The notes: a model not told the origin generated them from the sequence alone. Shown: positions 16,948-26,037, counted from the stretch's first letter. The stretch: 45,993 bases of DNA from M30B80 sp965656935 (GCA_965656935.1 CBFHMG010000016.1:1-45993), one strand, 5' to 3'. Made by a program: numbers and translations.

Positions 16948-18135
16948 TCACAAAGCCGCCAGTGCTTGGCTGAAATCGGATTTCAGCAATTCGATATCCT
17001 CGATCCCCACCGAGACGCGGAAAAACCCTTCGGTGATCCCAAGAGCGGCCCGCGCCTCAGGCGTCATGCCGCGATGCGAGGAGGAGGCCGCATGGCTGAC
17101 CGTGGTGCCGACATCGCCCAAGGTCGGGGCGAAGGCCAGTTGCGGGGCGGCTTGAACAATGCGGTTGGCCTCGGCGCGGTCGCCTTTGGCAACGAAACTC
17201 AGCATATTTCCGAACCGCCCGCCAAGCAGTTCCTTGGCGCGGGCATGATCGGGGTGATCGGCACGGCCGGGATAAAGCACCGTTTCTACGCCGGGCAGCG
17301 TGGCAAGGTGATCGGCCAGCAAGGCGGCATTGGCCTCGGCCCTGTCAAAGCGCAAGGGAAAGGTGAAGAGCCCCCGCTCGGCCAGCCAGCATTCATAGGG
17401 GCTTGGCGTCATGCCTGTGGTCACGGCGAAATCATAAATCATTTTCTGAAGCGCCGCGTCGCGGGCCACCACATAGCCAAGGGTCACGTCGGAATGGCCC
17501 GCCAGCAGCTTGGTGACCGAATGGATCACGATATCCGCATCATGCTCAAAGGGGCGGAAGCCAATCGGCGTGGTGAAGGTATTATCGACGGCCAGAAAAA
17601 CCCCCGCCTCTTTCGCGACTTTCGCGATGCCCACCATATCGGCCACGCGCAAGGTCGGGTTCGAGACGACCTCGACCAAAATCATCTTGGTCTCGGGCCT
17701 GATCGCCGCGCGGATGGCCTCGGCATCGGTTGGGTCGGCCACCGAAGTCTGGATGCCGAAGCGGTTGAGATCTTGGTTCATCAGGCGCAGGGAGCGGCCA
17801 TAGAGCTGGTCGCCGCCAATCACATGATCGCCTGCCGAGAGAATGCCCATCAAAACGGCGGTGACAGCGGCCATGCCCGAGCCAAGGATCAATCCGCCCT
17901 CAACGCCTTCCAGCATATCGATTTTTTGGGCGAGAAGCTCGGCATTGGGATGGCCTTCGCGCGCATAGGTAAAGCCCTTGGTCTCGCCTGAATATTGCTG
18001 GTCCAGCACATCAGGTGATGGCGAGGCATAGACCACCGAGGGCTGGATCGGCGTGACCACAGGGCGCGAGACCCCCTCAACCAAGGGCATGCGCCGCACG
18101 AGGGTTTTGGGGATGTCATTGCGGCGCTCGGACAT
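16948..18135 (-). CDS. Cys/Met metabolism PLP-dependent enzyme (cystathionine gamma-synthase/O-succinylhomoserine sulfhydrylase type)
   Basis: The 395-residue fold-type I PLP enzyme acts on sulfur amino acids or their O-acylated precursors. The cofactor lysine is Lys209 in HSVTKLLAGHSD. GGLILGSGMAAVTA, the Asp in LAVDNTFTTPIG and the C-terminal SHAASSSHRGMTPE are family features. Whether it makes cystathionine, makes homocysteine directly or degrades cystathionine cannot be decided from sequence, so I give no symbol. It is three bases upstream of phoR and may be co-transcribed, although a functional link to phosphate is not evident. Confidence 0.88.
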   Translation of the reverse strand: MSERRNDIPKTLVRRMPLVEGVSRPVVTPIQPSVVYASPSPDVLDQQYSGETKGFTYAREGHPNAELLAQKIDMLEGVEGGLILGSGMAAVTAVLMGILSAGDHVIGGDQLYGRSLRLMNQDLNRFGIQTSVADPTDAEAIRAAIRPETKMILVEVVSNPTLRVADMVGIAKVAKEAGVFLAVDNTFTTPIGFRPFEHDADIVIHSVTKLLAGHSDVTLGYVVARDAALQKMIYDFAVTTGMTPSPYECWLAERGLFTFPLRFDRAEANAALLADHLATLPGVETVLYPGRADHPDHARAKELLGGRFGNMLSFVAKGDRAEANRIVQAAPQLAFAPTLGDVGTTVSHAASSSHRGMTPEARAALGITEGFFRVSVGIEDIELLKSDFSQALAAL

Positions 18136-18189
18136 TGGGTCTCTCCAATTACATTAGAAACTGTTTCTAGGGCATTGATACCATTGGGG

Positions 18190-19458
18190 TCAGGGTCGCG
18201 TGATGCCATCACCTGTGACAAGATATTTGAAGCTGGTCAATTGCTCGGCCCCCACCGGCCCGCGTGCATGCATTTTGCCTGTCGCGATCCCGATCTCGCC
18301 CCCCATGCCAAATTCGCCGCCATCTGCAAATTGGGTGGAGACATTGCGCATCAAAATGGCGCTGTCGAGGCGCTGGAAGAAGCGCGCGGCATTGGCGTCA
18401 TCCTCGGTGATGATGGCATCGGTATGGTTGGAGCCAAAGCGCCGGATATGGGCGATGGCGTCATCGATATCATCGACCACGCGGGCTGCGATGATCATAT
18501 CGAGAAACTCGCGCCCCCAATCCTCGTCTTGGGCCGCGATTGTGCCGTCGATCTCTTGCAAATGCGCGTCAGCACGGATTTCAACACCTGCATCTATCAG
18601 CGCGCGGATCACGCCCTGCCCGATTGTCTGGGCCACGTCGCGGTGGATCAGCAGACATTCCGCCGAGCCGCAAATCCCTGTGCGCCGCGTTTTCGCATTC
18701 AGCGTGACTTTGAGCGCCTTTTCCGCATCGGCGGCGCTGTCGATATAGATGTGACAAATGCCTTCAAGATGGGCGAAAACGGGCACACGCGCCTCGCGCT
18801 GGACAAGGCCGACAAGGCCCTTGCCGCCACGGGGCACGATCACATCGACAAATTCGGTCATGCGCAGCAATTCGGTGACCGCCGCGCGGTCGCGTGTTGG
18901 GATAAGCTGCACCGCATCTTGTGGCAGATCGGCGGCTTTAAGGCCCTGTTTGAGGCAATCCACAAGCAGGCTTGAGGAATGGAAGCTTTCCGAGCCACCG
19001 CGCAGGATAACGGCATTGCCAGATTTGAGGCAAAGCGCGCCTGCATCGGCGGTTACATTGGGGCGGCTTTCATAGATCACGCCGATCACGCCCAATGGTG
19101 TGCGCACACGTTGGATATGCAGGCCTAAAGGCCTGTCCCATTCGGTGATGATCTGACCCACGGGATCGGTCTGCTCGGCCACGGCGCGCAAAGCATCGAC
19201 GATGCCTTGGATGCGGCTTTCATCCAGCATGAGACGGTCGAGCATGGCCGATGACAGGCCCTTTTCGCGCCCGAATTCCATATCCTTGGCATTGGCTGCG
19301 ATAATCTCGGCGCGGCGGGTCCAAACGGCATTGGCTGCTTCCACAAGTGCGTTTTCTTTGGCCTGCGGGCTTGCAAATGCCAGCTCGGCCGCTGCCGCTT
19401 TGGCGCGGGTGCCGATCTCATGCATCATGGCGGGAATGTTTTGATCTTGCTGGGTCAT
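18190..19458 (-). CDS. proA: Gamma-glutamyl phosphate reductase (glutamate-5-semialdehyde dehydrogenase)
   Basis: ProA reduces gamma-glutamyl phosphate to glutamate-5-semialdehyde with NADPH, the second step of proline synthesis. The ~422-residue protein has VIYESRPNVTADAGALCLKSGNAVILRGG, the catalytic Cys in RRTGICGSAECLL and the C-terminal EFGMGGEIGIATGKMHARGP signature. The frame is open up to 19716, but the start lies at the ATG at 19458 (MTQQDQNIP) or 19470; neither has a strong ribosome site. It follows proB in the obgE-proB-proA run. Confidence 0.95.
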   Translation of the reverse strand: MTQQDQNIPAMMHEIGTRAKAAAAELAFASPQAKENALVEAANAVWTRRAEIIAANAKDMEFGREKGLSSAMLDRLMLDESRIQGIVDALRAVAEQTDPVGQIITEWDRPLGLHIQRVRTPLGVIGVIYESRPNVTADAGALCLKSGNAVILRGGSESFHSSSLLVDCLKQGLKAADLPQDAVQLIPTRDRAAVTELLRMTEFVDVIVPRGGKGLVGLVQREARVPVFAHLEGICHIYIDSAADAEKALKVTLNAKTRRTGICGSAECLLIHRDVAQTIGQGVIRALIDAGVEIRADAHLQEIDGTIAAQDEDWGREFLDMIIAARVVDDIDDAIAHIRRFGSNHTDAIITEDDANAARFFQRLDSAILMRNVSTQFADGGEFGMGGEIGIATGKMHARGPVGAEQLTSFKYLVTGDGITRP

Positions 19459-19528
19459 GTCAAAGCTCATCGCAGGTGATGGAGGCAGGATAGTCGTATT
19501 TTTGGAAAGATGAAGAGAGGCGCACGTG

Positions 19529-20647
19529 TTAAAGGGCCATGTCATCGCGGTGGACAAGCGCGGCACGGCCCGGATAGCCGAGGATCGGTTCAATCTCGTC
19601 AGAACGGTGGCCTGCAATGGCGCGGGCCTCAAGGCTGGTATAGCGCGCAAGCCCTGTTCCAAGCCGCGTGCCATCGGGGCCTTCCAGCGCCACGGCATCG
19701 CCGCGCGCGAACTCACCCGTGACCTCTTGAACGCCAGCGGGCAAAAGGGATTTGCCCGCGCTCAGCGCGGCGGCGGCCCCTGCATCAAGGCGCAGCGCCC
19801 CTTTGGGCTTCATCGCGGATATCCAGCGTTTGCGGGCGGCTTGGGGGTCAATTGTGGGGGTGAACCATGTGCAAGGCGCGCCGTCTTCAAGCGCGCTGAG
19901 GGGGTGGGCGCGTGAGCCTTCGGTGATCACCATGGCGCAGCCTGCCGCCATTGCGGTTTTGGCGGCCATCAATTTGGTTTTCATACCCCCTTTGGACAGG
20001 CCCGAGCCTGCATCGCCTGCCATGGCCTCGATCTCAGGGGTGATCTGGCTGATCAGGTCATAGCGTTTGGCATCGGGATCGGTTTGGGGATTAGCGGAAT
20101 AGAACCCATCCACATCCGAGAGCAGCACGCATTGATCCGCGCCTGCCATTGCGGCCACATTGGCGGCCAGCCTGTCATTATCGCCATAGCGGATTTCATC
20201 GGTGGCGATGGTGTCGTTTTCATTCACAATCGGCACCGCACCAAGCGAGAGCAGCGTGGCAAAGGTGGCGCGGGTATTGAGATAGCGGCGGCGATCCTCG
20301 GAATCGTCAAGGGTCAGGAGGATTTGCGCGGCTTTGATGCCATGAGGGGCCAGAGCCTCTTCATAGGCGCGGGCAAGGCGGATTTGCCCCACGGATGCGG
20401 CAGCTTGCGCTTCATCCAAGGAAAGGGAGGCCGCGCCAAATCCGAGCACTTCGCGGCCCAAGGCGATGGAGCCTGAGGAGACAAGGATAAGATCGGTGCC
20501 GCGTGATTTGAGGCGGGCGACATCCTCGGCCAAGCTTTGCAGCCAGTCCGCGCGTAAAGTACCGCTGGCCTTATCGACCAGCAGGGCCGAGCCGATCTTG
20601 ACGACCAGCCGCTTTGCCGCGCGCAGATCAGGCGTCAGGGCTGCCAT
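19529..20647 (-). CDS. proB: Glutamate 5-kinase
   Basis: ProB phosphorylates glutamate, the committed and usually proline-inhibited step of proline synthesis. The 372-residue protein has the amino acid kinase domain (~10-255: VVKIGSALLVDK, LILVSSGSIALGRE, VPIVNENDTIATDEIRYGDNDRL) and a C-terminal PUA domain (~275-365). It overlaps the end of obgE by 13 bases, so the two are coupled, and proA follows. Confidence 0.96.
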   Translation of the reverse strand: MAALTPDLRAAKRLVVKIGSALLVDKASGTLRADWLQSLAEDVARLKSRGTDLILVSSGSIALGREVLGFGAASLSLDEAQAAASVGQIRLARAYEEALAPHGIKAAQILLTLDDSEDRRRYLNTRATFATLLSLGAVPIVNENDTIATDEIRYGDNDRLAANVAAMAGADQCVLLSDVDGFYSANPQTDPDAKRYDLISQITPEIEAMAGDAGSGLSKGGMKTKLMAAKTAMAAGCAMVITEGSRAHPLSALEDGAPCTWFTPTIDPQAARKRWISAMKPKGALRLDAGAAAALSAGKSLLPAGVQEVTGEFARGDAVALEGPDGTRLGTGLARYTSLEARAIAGHRSDEIEPILGYPGRAALVHRDDMAL

Positions 20648-21672
20648 TCCTCTTGCTCCTCATCTCCCTTTTTCTGGCGCAATTTATCTGCATCGATTTT
20701 CGAGCGCAGGATGCGGAGCACCTCGGTTACGCCGTTATTTGCGACACCCGACATGACCATAACGCTGCCATTGCTAGCCTCGCGCAGGGCAAGGCGCTTT
20801 TCCTCGATTTCTTCATCGGTGAGGGCGTCGATTTTGTTGAGCACGGTGACGCGTGGCTTATCGGCCAAGGCACCTGCATAGGCCTCAAGCTCATGGATGA
20901 TCGTGTGGTAATCGGCCACGACATCTTCGGCGGTGCCATCGACCAGATGCAACAGGACCGAGCAGCGCTCCACATGGCCGAGGAATTGGTCGCCAAGCCC
21001 CCTGCCCTCATGCGCGCCCTCGATCAGGCCCGGGATATCGGCGACCACGAATTCCACGCCATCCACACCCACAACGCCCAGATTGGGATGCAAGGTGGTG
21101 AAGGGATAATCCGCGATTTTGGGCCGCGCATTCGAGGTGGCTGCAAGGAAGGTGGATTTGCCTGCATTGGGCATGCCCAAAAGCCCCACATCGGCAATCA
21201 GTTTGAGGCGCAGCCAGATCGTGCGCTCTACCCCCTCTTGGCCGGAATTGGCGCGGCGCGGGGCCTGATTGGTGGAGGATTTGAAATGGAGATTGCCAAA
21301 GCCGCCATTGCCGCCCTTGGCCAGAAGGACCCGCTGGCCGATCTCGGTGATATCGGCGATGACGGTTTCCTGATCTTCCTCGAGGATTTCGGTGCCCACA
21401 GGCACGCGCAACACGATATCATCGCCATCCTTGCCTGTGCGCTGCTTGCCCATGCCGGGTTGGCCGCTGCGCGCGAAGAAATGCTGCTGGTAGCGGAAAT
21501 CGATCAGCGTGTTCAGACCGTCAACCGCTTCGGCCCAGACATAGCCGCCGCGCCCGCCATCGCCGCCATCGGGGCCGCCATATTCGATGTATTTTTCACG
21601 CCGGAAGCTGACGCAGCCCGAGCCACCGCCGCCCGAACGGATATAGACCTTGGCGAGATCGAGAAATTTCAT
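20635..21672 (-). CDS. obgE: Obg-family GTPase involved in ribosome assembly
   Basis: ObgE/CgtA is an essential GTPase of large-subunit assembly and stress response. The 345-residue protein has the glycine-rich Obg fold (~1-158, with PDGGDGGRGG), then the G domain: P-loop GMPNAGKST, switch DYPFTT, DIPGLIEGAHEGRGLG and NKID. The C-terminal end is short and charged. The ATG has AAAGGGTG upstream. Its position after rplU-rpmA is conserved widely in bacteria. Confidence 0.97.
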   Translation of the reverse strand: MKFLDLAKVYIRSGGGGSGCVSFRREKYIEYGGPDGGDGGRGGYVWAEAVDGLNTLIDFRYQQHFFARSGQPGMGKQRTGKDGDDIVLRVPVGTEILEEDQETVIADITEIGQRVLLAKGGNGGFGNLHFKSSTNQAPRRANSGQEGVERTIWLRLKLIADVGLLGMPNAGKSTFLAATSNARPKIADYPFTTLHPNLGVVGVDGVEFVVADIPGLIEGAHEGRGLGDQFLGHVERCSVLLHLVDGTAEDVVADYHTIIHELEAYAGALADKPRVTVLNKIDALTDEEIEEKRLALREASNGSVMVMSGVANNGVTEVLRILRSKIDADKLRQKKGDEEQEEWQP

Positions 21673-21795
21673 GTGATCACCCTTTGCGCAGCACGCCTTG
21701 AAGGCCGCCTGCGGCTCGCCCAGTTTCCTATTGATCGTCGCTCAAGCACGGGTCAGACAGAGTCGCGCTTGCGCTCTGCCTGACGCCTTAGCCTG

Positions 21796-22335
21796 TTACT
21801 TGAGCTTTTTCAAATAGGTCCATGTGGCGGTTTTCGAATTTCGTGCAACCGAGAAGGCCTCGGCATCGCCGAGATATTCAAAGCCTGCATTTGTCAGAAC
21901 CCGCGCCGATCCGGGATTGTCCTGAAACACGCTGGCAAAGATCGTCTTGTTGGAGAGCGGGTTTGCCGCAACCAAGGCGCGCACCGCCTCGGAGGCGAGG
22001 CCCGTATTCCACATCGCAGGCGCGATCCAATAGGAGATCTCGGATTGCTCGCGATCGAGCTGCACCAGCGAGATGGCACCAAGCAGTTCCGAGCCGCCCT
22101 GCTCTGTGGCGTCGATGGCCCAGATGCAATCCACGGGGTCGGCGGTCATGGCGCGTGCAATCAGTGCCTCGACCGAGCCCGGGGGAAGCGGATGGGGAAT
22201 ATTCGCGGTTTGCTTGGCCACGCGGGGATCAGAGGCATAAAGCGTCATCAGCCCCGCATCGGAGACGCGCAAGGGGCGCAGCACAAAGCGGGGTGTGTCT
22301 ATCGTGGCTTGGGCAACGATCGTTTCTTGCTTCAT
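21796..22335 (-). CDS. GNAT-family N-acetyltransferase (RimJ/RimL-like)
   Basis: The 179-residue protein has the acetyl-CoA binding fold of the RimJ/RimL branch: TPRFVLRPLRVSDAG at the start, ISYWIAPAMWNTGLASEAVRAL in the middle and FQDNPGSARVLTNAGFEYLG near the end. Its acceptor is unknown; ribosomal protein N-termini are one possibility for this branch, but that is inference. The ATG has GGGAGG upstream. It sits between rpmA and obgE on the same strand, though a terminator at 22467-22500 separates it from rpmA. Confidence 0.85.
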   Translation of the reverse strand: MKQETIVAQATIDTPRFVLRPLRVSDAGLMTLYASDPRVAKQTANIPHPLPPGSVEALIARAMTADPVDCIWAIDATEQGGSELLGAISLVQLDREQSEISYWIAPAMWNTGLASEAVRALVAANPLSNKTIFASVFQDNPGSARVLTNAGFEYLGDAEAFSVARNSKTATWTYLKKLK

Positions 22336-22466
22336 AACTCGGGTCCTCCCTGGAACCAGTACTTTTCCTTACGCGGCTTTGTCATGCTTCGATGTCGTTA
22401 ACATGACGGCCTAACTTGCTGTCTTTGCGGCGGCGGGGTTTTGCATCCGCCCTTTTGCAGCGAGAC

Positions 22467-22500
22467 AAAAAAAGAGGGGCCGGCGTTTCCGCCGACCCCC
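22467..22500 (-). terminator. Terminator of rplU-rpmA
   Basis: On the minus strand a GC-rich hairpin (arms 22490-22499 and 22476-22485, loop GAAA) is followed by TCTTTTTTT. It lies 25 bases after the rpmA stop. Confidence 0.88.
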
Positions 22501-22524
22501 CTGAAACTTTGGTTTGGTCCAGCG

Positions 22525-22794
22525 TTACTCGGCTGCTTCGGCTTTTGGCAGGACCGAAATAAAGGTGCGCCCTTTGAATCCCTTGCGGAAATTCACGTGG
22601 CCTTCGGAGGTCGCAAAGATGGTGTGATCTTTGCCAATGCCTACACCCTCACCAGGGAACCATTTTGTGCCACGCTGGCGCGCAATGATATTGCCTGGGA
22701 TTACGGCTTCGCCGCCGAACTTCTTAACACCAAGGCGGCGACCAGCTGAGTCGCGGCCGTTGCGTGATGAGCCACCTGCTTTTTTATGTGCCAT
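22525..22794 (-). CDS. rpmA: 50S ribosomal protein L27
   Basis: This 89-residue protein lies near the peptidyl transferase centre. The start MAHKKAGGSSRNGRDSAGRR and the segment GGEAVIPGNIIARQRGTKW are diagnostic. No cleavable N-terminal extension is present. AAGGAG precedes the ATG. It is 12 bases after rplU, the usual pair. Confidence 0.98.
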   Translation of the reverse strand: MAHKKAGGSSRNGRDSAGRRLGVKKFGGEAVIPGNIIARQRGTKWFPGEGVGIGKDHTIFATSEGHVNFRKGFKGRTFISVLPKAEAAE

Positions 22795-22806
22795 GTGTCT
22801 CTCTCC

Positions 22807-23493
22807 TTACTGAGCCAAAGTCTTGGCTTGTTCGACCCAACCTTCGCGCTCGATGCGGCCCTTGAAGGACAGCTTCTCGTCGAATTCGGCGATTTCAGCT
22901 TCACCCCATGCCGCGATCTGCGCGAAGGTGGTGACGCCAGCGGCGTTCAGCTTCTTCTCAAGTGCAGGGCCAACGCCCGACAATTTCTTGAGATCATCTG
23001 CGCCAGCAGCGGCTGCGGGTGCAGCTTCGGCTTTTGCAGCAGCTTTCGGTGCAGCCTTGGCAGCGGCTTTTGGCGCGGCTTTCGCGGCAGACTTTTTGGC
23101 AGCAGGTGCAGCGGCTTCAACAGCCGATGCGCTGACCGAGCCAGAGCCGATTGCAGCTTTTACGCCGGACTTATCGCCGCCCGAGGCCAGAATATCGGTG
23201 ATGCGCAGAAGCGTCAGCTTCTGGCGGTGACCTTTTTTGCGCTTGGACGAGTGCTTACGACGACGCTTGACGAAGTGGATCAGCTTTTCGCCTTTGATCT
23301 GCTCGATCACGGTGGCCTGAACGGCAGCACCAGCGACGAGAGGCGCACCCAGAACGGGTTTGTCGCCACCGACCATCAGAATTTCGTTGAATTGGACAGT
23401 TTCACCTGCCTCGGCTGCCAGCTTCTCAACGCGCAGAACGTCACCAGACTGCACTTTGTATTGCTTGCCACCGGTCTTGAGGACCGCAAACAT
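22807..23493 (-). CDS. rplU: 50S ribosomal protein L21 with C-terminal helix-hairpin-helix extension
   Basis: Residues 1-103 are a normal L21 (MFAVLKTGGKQYKVQSGD, then KRRRKHSSKRKKGHRQKLT). After that comes an Ala/Lys-rich linker of about 60 residues and a terminal domain of ~60 residues (DDLKKLSGVGPALEKKLNAAG, FAQIAAW) resembling helix-hairpin-helix modules. The total is 228 residues, against about 103 in E. coli. The open frame extends to 23547, but the ATG at 23493 gives the family start. The extension is, from memory, common in Rhodobacteraceae; its role is unknown. Confidence 0.95.
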   Translation of the reverse strand: MFAVLKTGGKQYKVQSGDVLRVEKLAAEAGETVQFNEILMVGGDKPVLGAPLVAGAAVQATVIEQIKGEKLIHFVKRRRKHSSKRKKGHRQKLTLLRITDILASGGDKSGVKAAIGSGSVSASAVEAAAPAAKKSAAKAAPKAAAKAAPKAAAKAEAAPAAAAGADDLKKLSGVGPALEKKLNAAGVTTFAQIAAWGEAEIAEFDEKLSFKGRIEREGWVEQAKTLAQ

Positions 23494-23641
23494 GGGCCTT
23501 TTCCTTTTTCTCCCGCGCCCTTTGGCCCCGGCTTTTCCGGTGTTCATGCGGGTTTCCCCGCGCCTCGGACTGCGTGCCCCTCTCGGGACATTTGGTCAAT
23601 AAATCACGCCGCGCGAGTCTCCTCACACGGCGATGAGGCTG

Positions 23642-23670
23642 CATATGCCCATAAAGGGGCATGCTGTCAA
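23642..23670 (-). promoter_or_regulatory. Candidate rplU promoter
   Basis: On the minus strand a perfect TTGACA (23670-23665) is followed after 17 bases by CATATG (23647-23642). It would leave a leader of about 140 bases before rplU. Confidence 0.5.
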
Positions 23671-23697
23671 GCGATCTCGGGGCGGTTGTGGCGCCCT

Positions 23698-24561
23698 TTA
23701 GATGTCATCACCCGTCATGAAAACAGAGGCCGCGCGCCCCAGATCATAGCTGACCCCCTCGAACACCACATCAAAGGCCGCAAAAAGCGCGCGGTTCAAT
23801 CTGCGCCCTGCATCCGTGCGCGAGAGATCGATATAGCTTTGCAGGTCTTCATCGCTGACCCCGTCATAGGCCAGCAATTGGTAGGAATAGAGCCAGAGCG
23901 TGGAATTGGCGCGGATTTCAGGCTCCTGCCCCCAGACCTCGGCCAGCATCAATTCCTCAGGCAGCTCCACCTCAAAGGCGCCGCCATCGGTCAACCCGCG
24001 GTAAAAAGCGAAATTGGAGTTCAGCGCGCCCGCCACATTGAGATCAATCAGACCATTGGCCGAGATAAAGGCATCCAATTGCTCGAGGCGCGGATGCTCT
24101 TCGGCGAGGCGCTGTGTGTAAATGTCATTGGCGGCCTCTTCCACGCCGTCTTCCATAAAGGCGCGGCGGGCCAGCAGTTCCCCCTCAATCAGCTTCACGC
24201 CCGTCTCGGAGGTGAAATAGGCAATCAGGCTGTCCAATTCTTCGGCGTCAAATATCTCGGGGTCCCATGCGGCCTCGAAATCGGTGATCAGGCGGTCTTG
24301 GGCATAGATATTGGCCACCATCCCCGACCAAGCGGGCCCGCCCTGCCCTGGAAACATATCGTTTTCCATGTCATCGGCATTGCCGATGCCCTCAACCGAC
24401 ATGATCTCAAGCACGTCATATAGGCCGATAGATTGCAGCAATTCATAGGTTTGCGGCGCGCTGGTGGCAAAGCTTGCGGGCTGCGAGGCTTCTTGGGCAA
24501 AAGCGGGCGTGGCGGCTATGGCAAGGATTAGCCCTGTGGCAAAAACGGTTTGGCGCTGCAT
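23698..24561 (-). CDS. Exported DUF2059-type protein
   Basis: A signal peptide is clear (MQRQTVFATGLILAIAATPAFA, cleavage after AFA), so the 287-residue product is periplasmic or envelope-associated. The mature part is acidic and helical. A segment around residues 95-135 (DAEELDSLIAYFTSETGVKLIEGE) has the form of the DUF2059 domain, whose function is unknown. It runs towards rplU on the same strand; its own stop is 204 bases before the rplU start. The upstream stretch 24562-24801, shared with the tRNA gene, shows no other gene. Confidence 0.8.
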   Translation of the reverse strand: MQRQTVFATGLILAIAATPAFAQEASQPASFATSAPQTYELLQSIGLYDVLEIMSVEGIGNADDMENDMFPGQGGPAWSGMVANIYAQDRLITDFEAAWDPEIFDAEELDSLIAYFTSETGVKLIEGELLARRAFMEDGVEEAANDIYTQRLAEEHPRLEQLDAFISANGLIDLNVAGALNSNFAFYRGLTDGGAFEVELPEELMLAEVWGQEPEIRANSTLWLYSYQLLAYDGVSDEDLQSYIDLSRTDAGRRLNRALFAAFDVVFEGVSYDLGRAASVFMTGDDI

Positions 24562-24801
24562 GATCTCTCCGTCTGCTCGAGATTTGGTTGCTCTTGAGGG
24601 GTAATATGGGGGAGCGCTTGCGCAATATCCACCATGCCCTGCGGATGATCATGAAGATGTGAGCGGGAGCCCGCCCAAAGCGCGGGCTGAGGGTGCCGCG
24701 AAAATCCGTGAGAGATGAATTTTCACCCATTCCCGATCCGCCCCCTTGCAAGGCTTGAAATCTGCCGTTATGTCCCGCCTCCACGACGACCCACCAAGCG
24801 C

Positions 24802-24891
24802 GGAGAGGTGCCGGAGTGGTCGAACGGGGCGGTCTCGAAAACCGTTGTGGGTGCAAGCCCACCCAGGGTTCGAATCCCTGTCTCTCCGCCA
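24802..24891 (+). tRNA. tRNA-Ser (anticodon CGA)
   Basis: The 90-base gene has acceptor arms GGAGAGG and TCTCTCC, discriminator G, an encoded CCA, the T loop GTTCGAATC and a long variable arm (TGTGGGTGCAAGCCCACC), typical of class II serine tRNAs. The anticodon loop CTCGAAA reads CGA, decoding UCG. Confidence 0.96.
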
Positions 24892-24999
24892 CTTTTCCTG
24901 ATCCCCCATATCCATGCCGAAGATGTGACAACGGCGAGCCTTGTCACAAAGCGTGCAGCTTGCTCTAACGAGTTCAACGGCACAGGAAAGCGCGGAACC

Positions 25000-25575
25000 A
25001 TGAAGACATCTCACACCTATCTCGGCGTCGCGGTGATTGCTGCCATTGGGGTCGGCGCTTTCATGGCTGGGGCGCAGATGATGTCGCAGCATAGCGGTGG
25101 TCATGCGCAGCACGGGGATCACGGCATGGGCCATGATGAACACAGCATGCCTGGCCTACGGGGGGCGAACACCACCGATGCCGAGACCGCCGAGATGCAG
25201 CTTTTGTTTCGCAACTTCATGCTGATTGAACGTGAGGTTACCGATCTGGAGGATGGCATCTATACGCTCACCTCAAGCTCGGATCCCGAAACATTCGAGG
25301 CGCTTGTAAGCCATGTCACGGGCATGATCGCGCGGGTTGAGGCCAATGACGACCCAGAGGTCATTATCCAAAGCCCCACGCTGGATGTCTTCTTTATGCG
25401 CGGCGAGAATATCTCGACTGAGATCGATATTATTGAGGATGGCATCGCGGTGACGCAAACCTCAACCGATCCCGAGCTTGTTGCAGCCCTCCAGCGCCAC
25501 GCGGCTGAAGTGACCGATATGGTCAATCGCGGGATGCAGGCGGTGCATGAGCGGATGATGAACCGAGCGATCTGA
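25000..25575 (+). CDS. Uncharacterised exported or membrane-anchored His/Met-rich protein
   Basis: I do not recognise a named family. The 191-residue protein starts with an N-terminal hydrophobic segment (~8-27), which may be a signal or an anchor. A His/Met-rich stretch at ~28-52 (HSGGHAQHGDHGMGHDEHS) follows. The rest is acidic and helical, with a conserved-looking HVTGMIARVEANDDPEV and a C-terminal HAAEVTDMVNRGMQAVHE. The His-rich part suggests metal binding, for instance copper, but that is inference. It starts at the ATG at 25000 and follows tRNA-Ser by 108 bases. It converges with the MarR gene. Confidence 0.75.
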   Translation: MKTSHTYLGVAVIAAIGVGAFMAGAQMMSQHSGGHAQHGDHGMGHDEHSMPGLRGANTTDAETAEMQLLFRNFMLIEREVTDLEDGIYTLTSSSDPETFEALVSHVTGMIARVEANDDPEVIIQSPTLDVFFMRGENISTEIDIIEDGIAVTQTSTDPELVAALQRHAAEVTDMVNRGMQAVHERMMNRAI

Positions 25576-25583
25576 ACGCGCGC

Positions 25584-26015
25584 TCAGCCCGTCCCGATTG
25601 CCGCCTTGCGGGCGAGCTGCAGGAAGTGCTGGCGTTCCTCATCCGAGAGCCCGCTTAAGATATCCCCCTGCAGATCCTCGATAATCGGTGTCACCTCTTG
25701 CAACACCGCCTCGCCCTGCCCCGTCAGGCTGACCTCGCGCGCGCGGCGGTCGGTTTTGCGGGCGGTGCGGGTGACCAACCCCTTGGCCTCCAACCTGTCG
25801 ACAACACCGCCGATTGTGGCGCGGTCATAGGCGATTTGGGCGGCGAGGCTCGCTTGGTCAATGCGCGGGGTTTGGGCGATGGCGGCAAGGGCTGCGAATT
25901 GCACGGAGGTCAGGTCAAACCCTGCCTGTTTCATCCGTTCCTGAAACACCGCGTTTGAGATTTGATGCAGACGGCGGATCAAATGCCCTGCCATTCTGTC
26001 GACACTGTTTTTCAC
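25584..26015 (-). CDS. mobR: MarR-family regulator, probable regulator of mobA
   Basis: The ~143-residue winged-helix repressor has FDLTSVQFAALAAIAQTP, the recognition region LAAQIAYDRATIGGVVDRLEAKGLV and the wing KTDRRAREVSLTGQG. The frame is open to a TTG at 26072, but I prefer the GTG at 26015: GGGAG lies six bases upstream, the length fits MarR proteins, and the operator then falls in the spacer. It is divergent from mobA. In Comamonas a MarR protein, MobR, represses mobA and is relieved by 3-hydroxybenzoate; the same logic is likely here. Confidence 0.83.
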   Translation of the reverse strand: MKNSVDRMAGHLIRRLHQISNAVFQERMKQAGFDLTSVQFAALAAIAQTPRIDQASLAAQIAYDRATIGGVVDRLEAKGLVTRTARKTDRRAREVSLTGQGEAVLQEVTPIIEDLQGDILSGLSDEERQHFLQLARKAAIGTG

Positions 26016-26037
26016 GCTGCGCTCCCATTTCCCTGAC

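Noticed and set aside
15967..17991. 674-codon plus-strand open frame opposite phoR and the PLP enzyme gene
   Set aside because: It is antisense to two well-supported genes, has low-complexity His/Gln/Arg-rich content and no family features; it results from the GC-skewed codon use of the real genes.
22786..24423. 545-codon plus-strand open frame opposite rplU and the DUF2059 gene
   Set aside because: Antisense to an evident ribosomal protein gene; no ribosome site or recognisable domain.
24802..24891. tRNA-Ser as an integration site
   Set aside because: No integrase or duplicated tRNA 3' end is seen near it; both flanks look like core genome.
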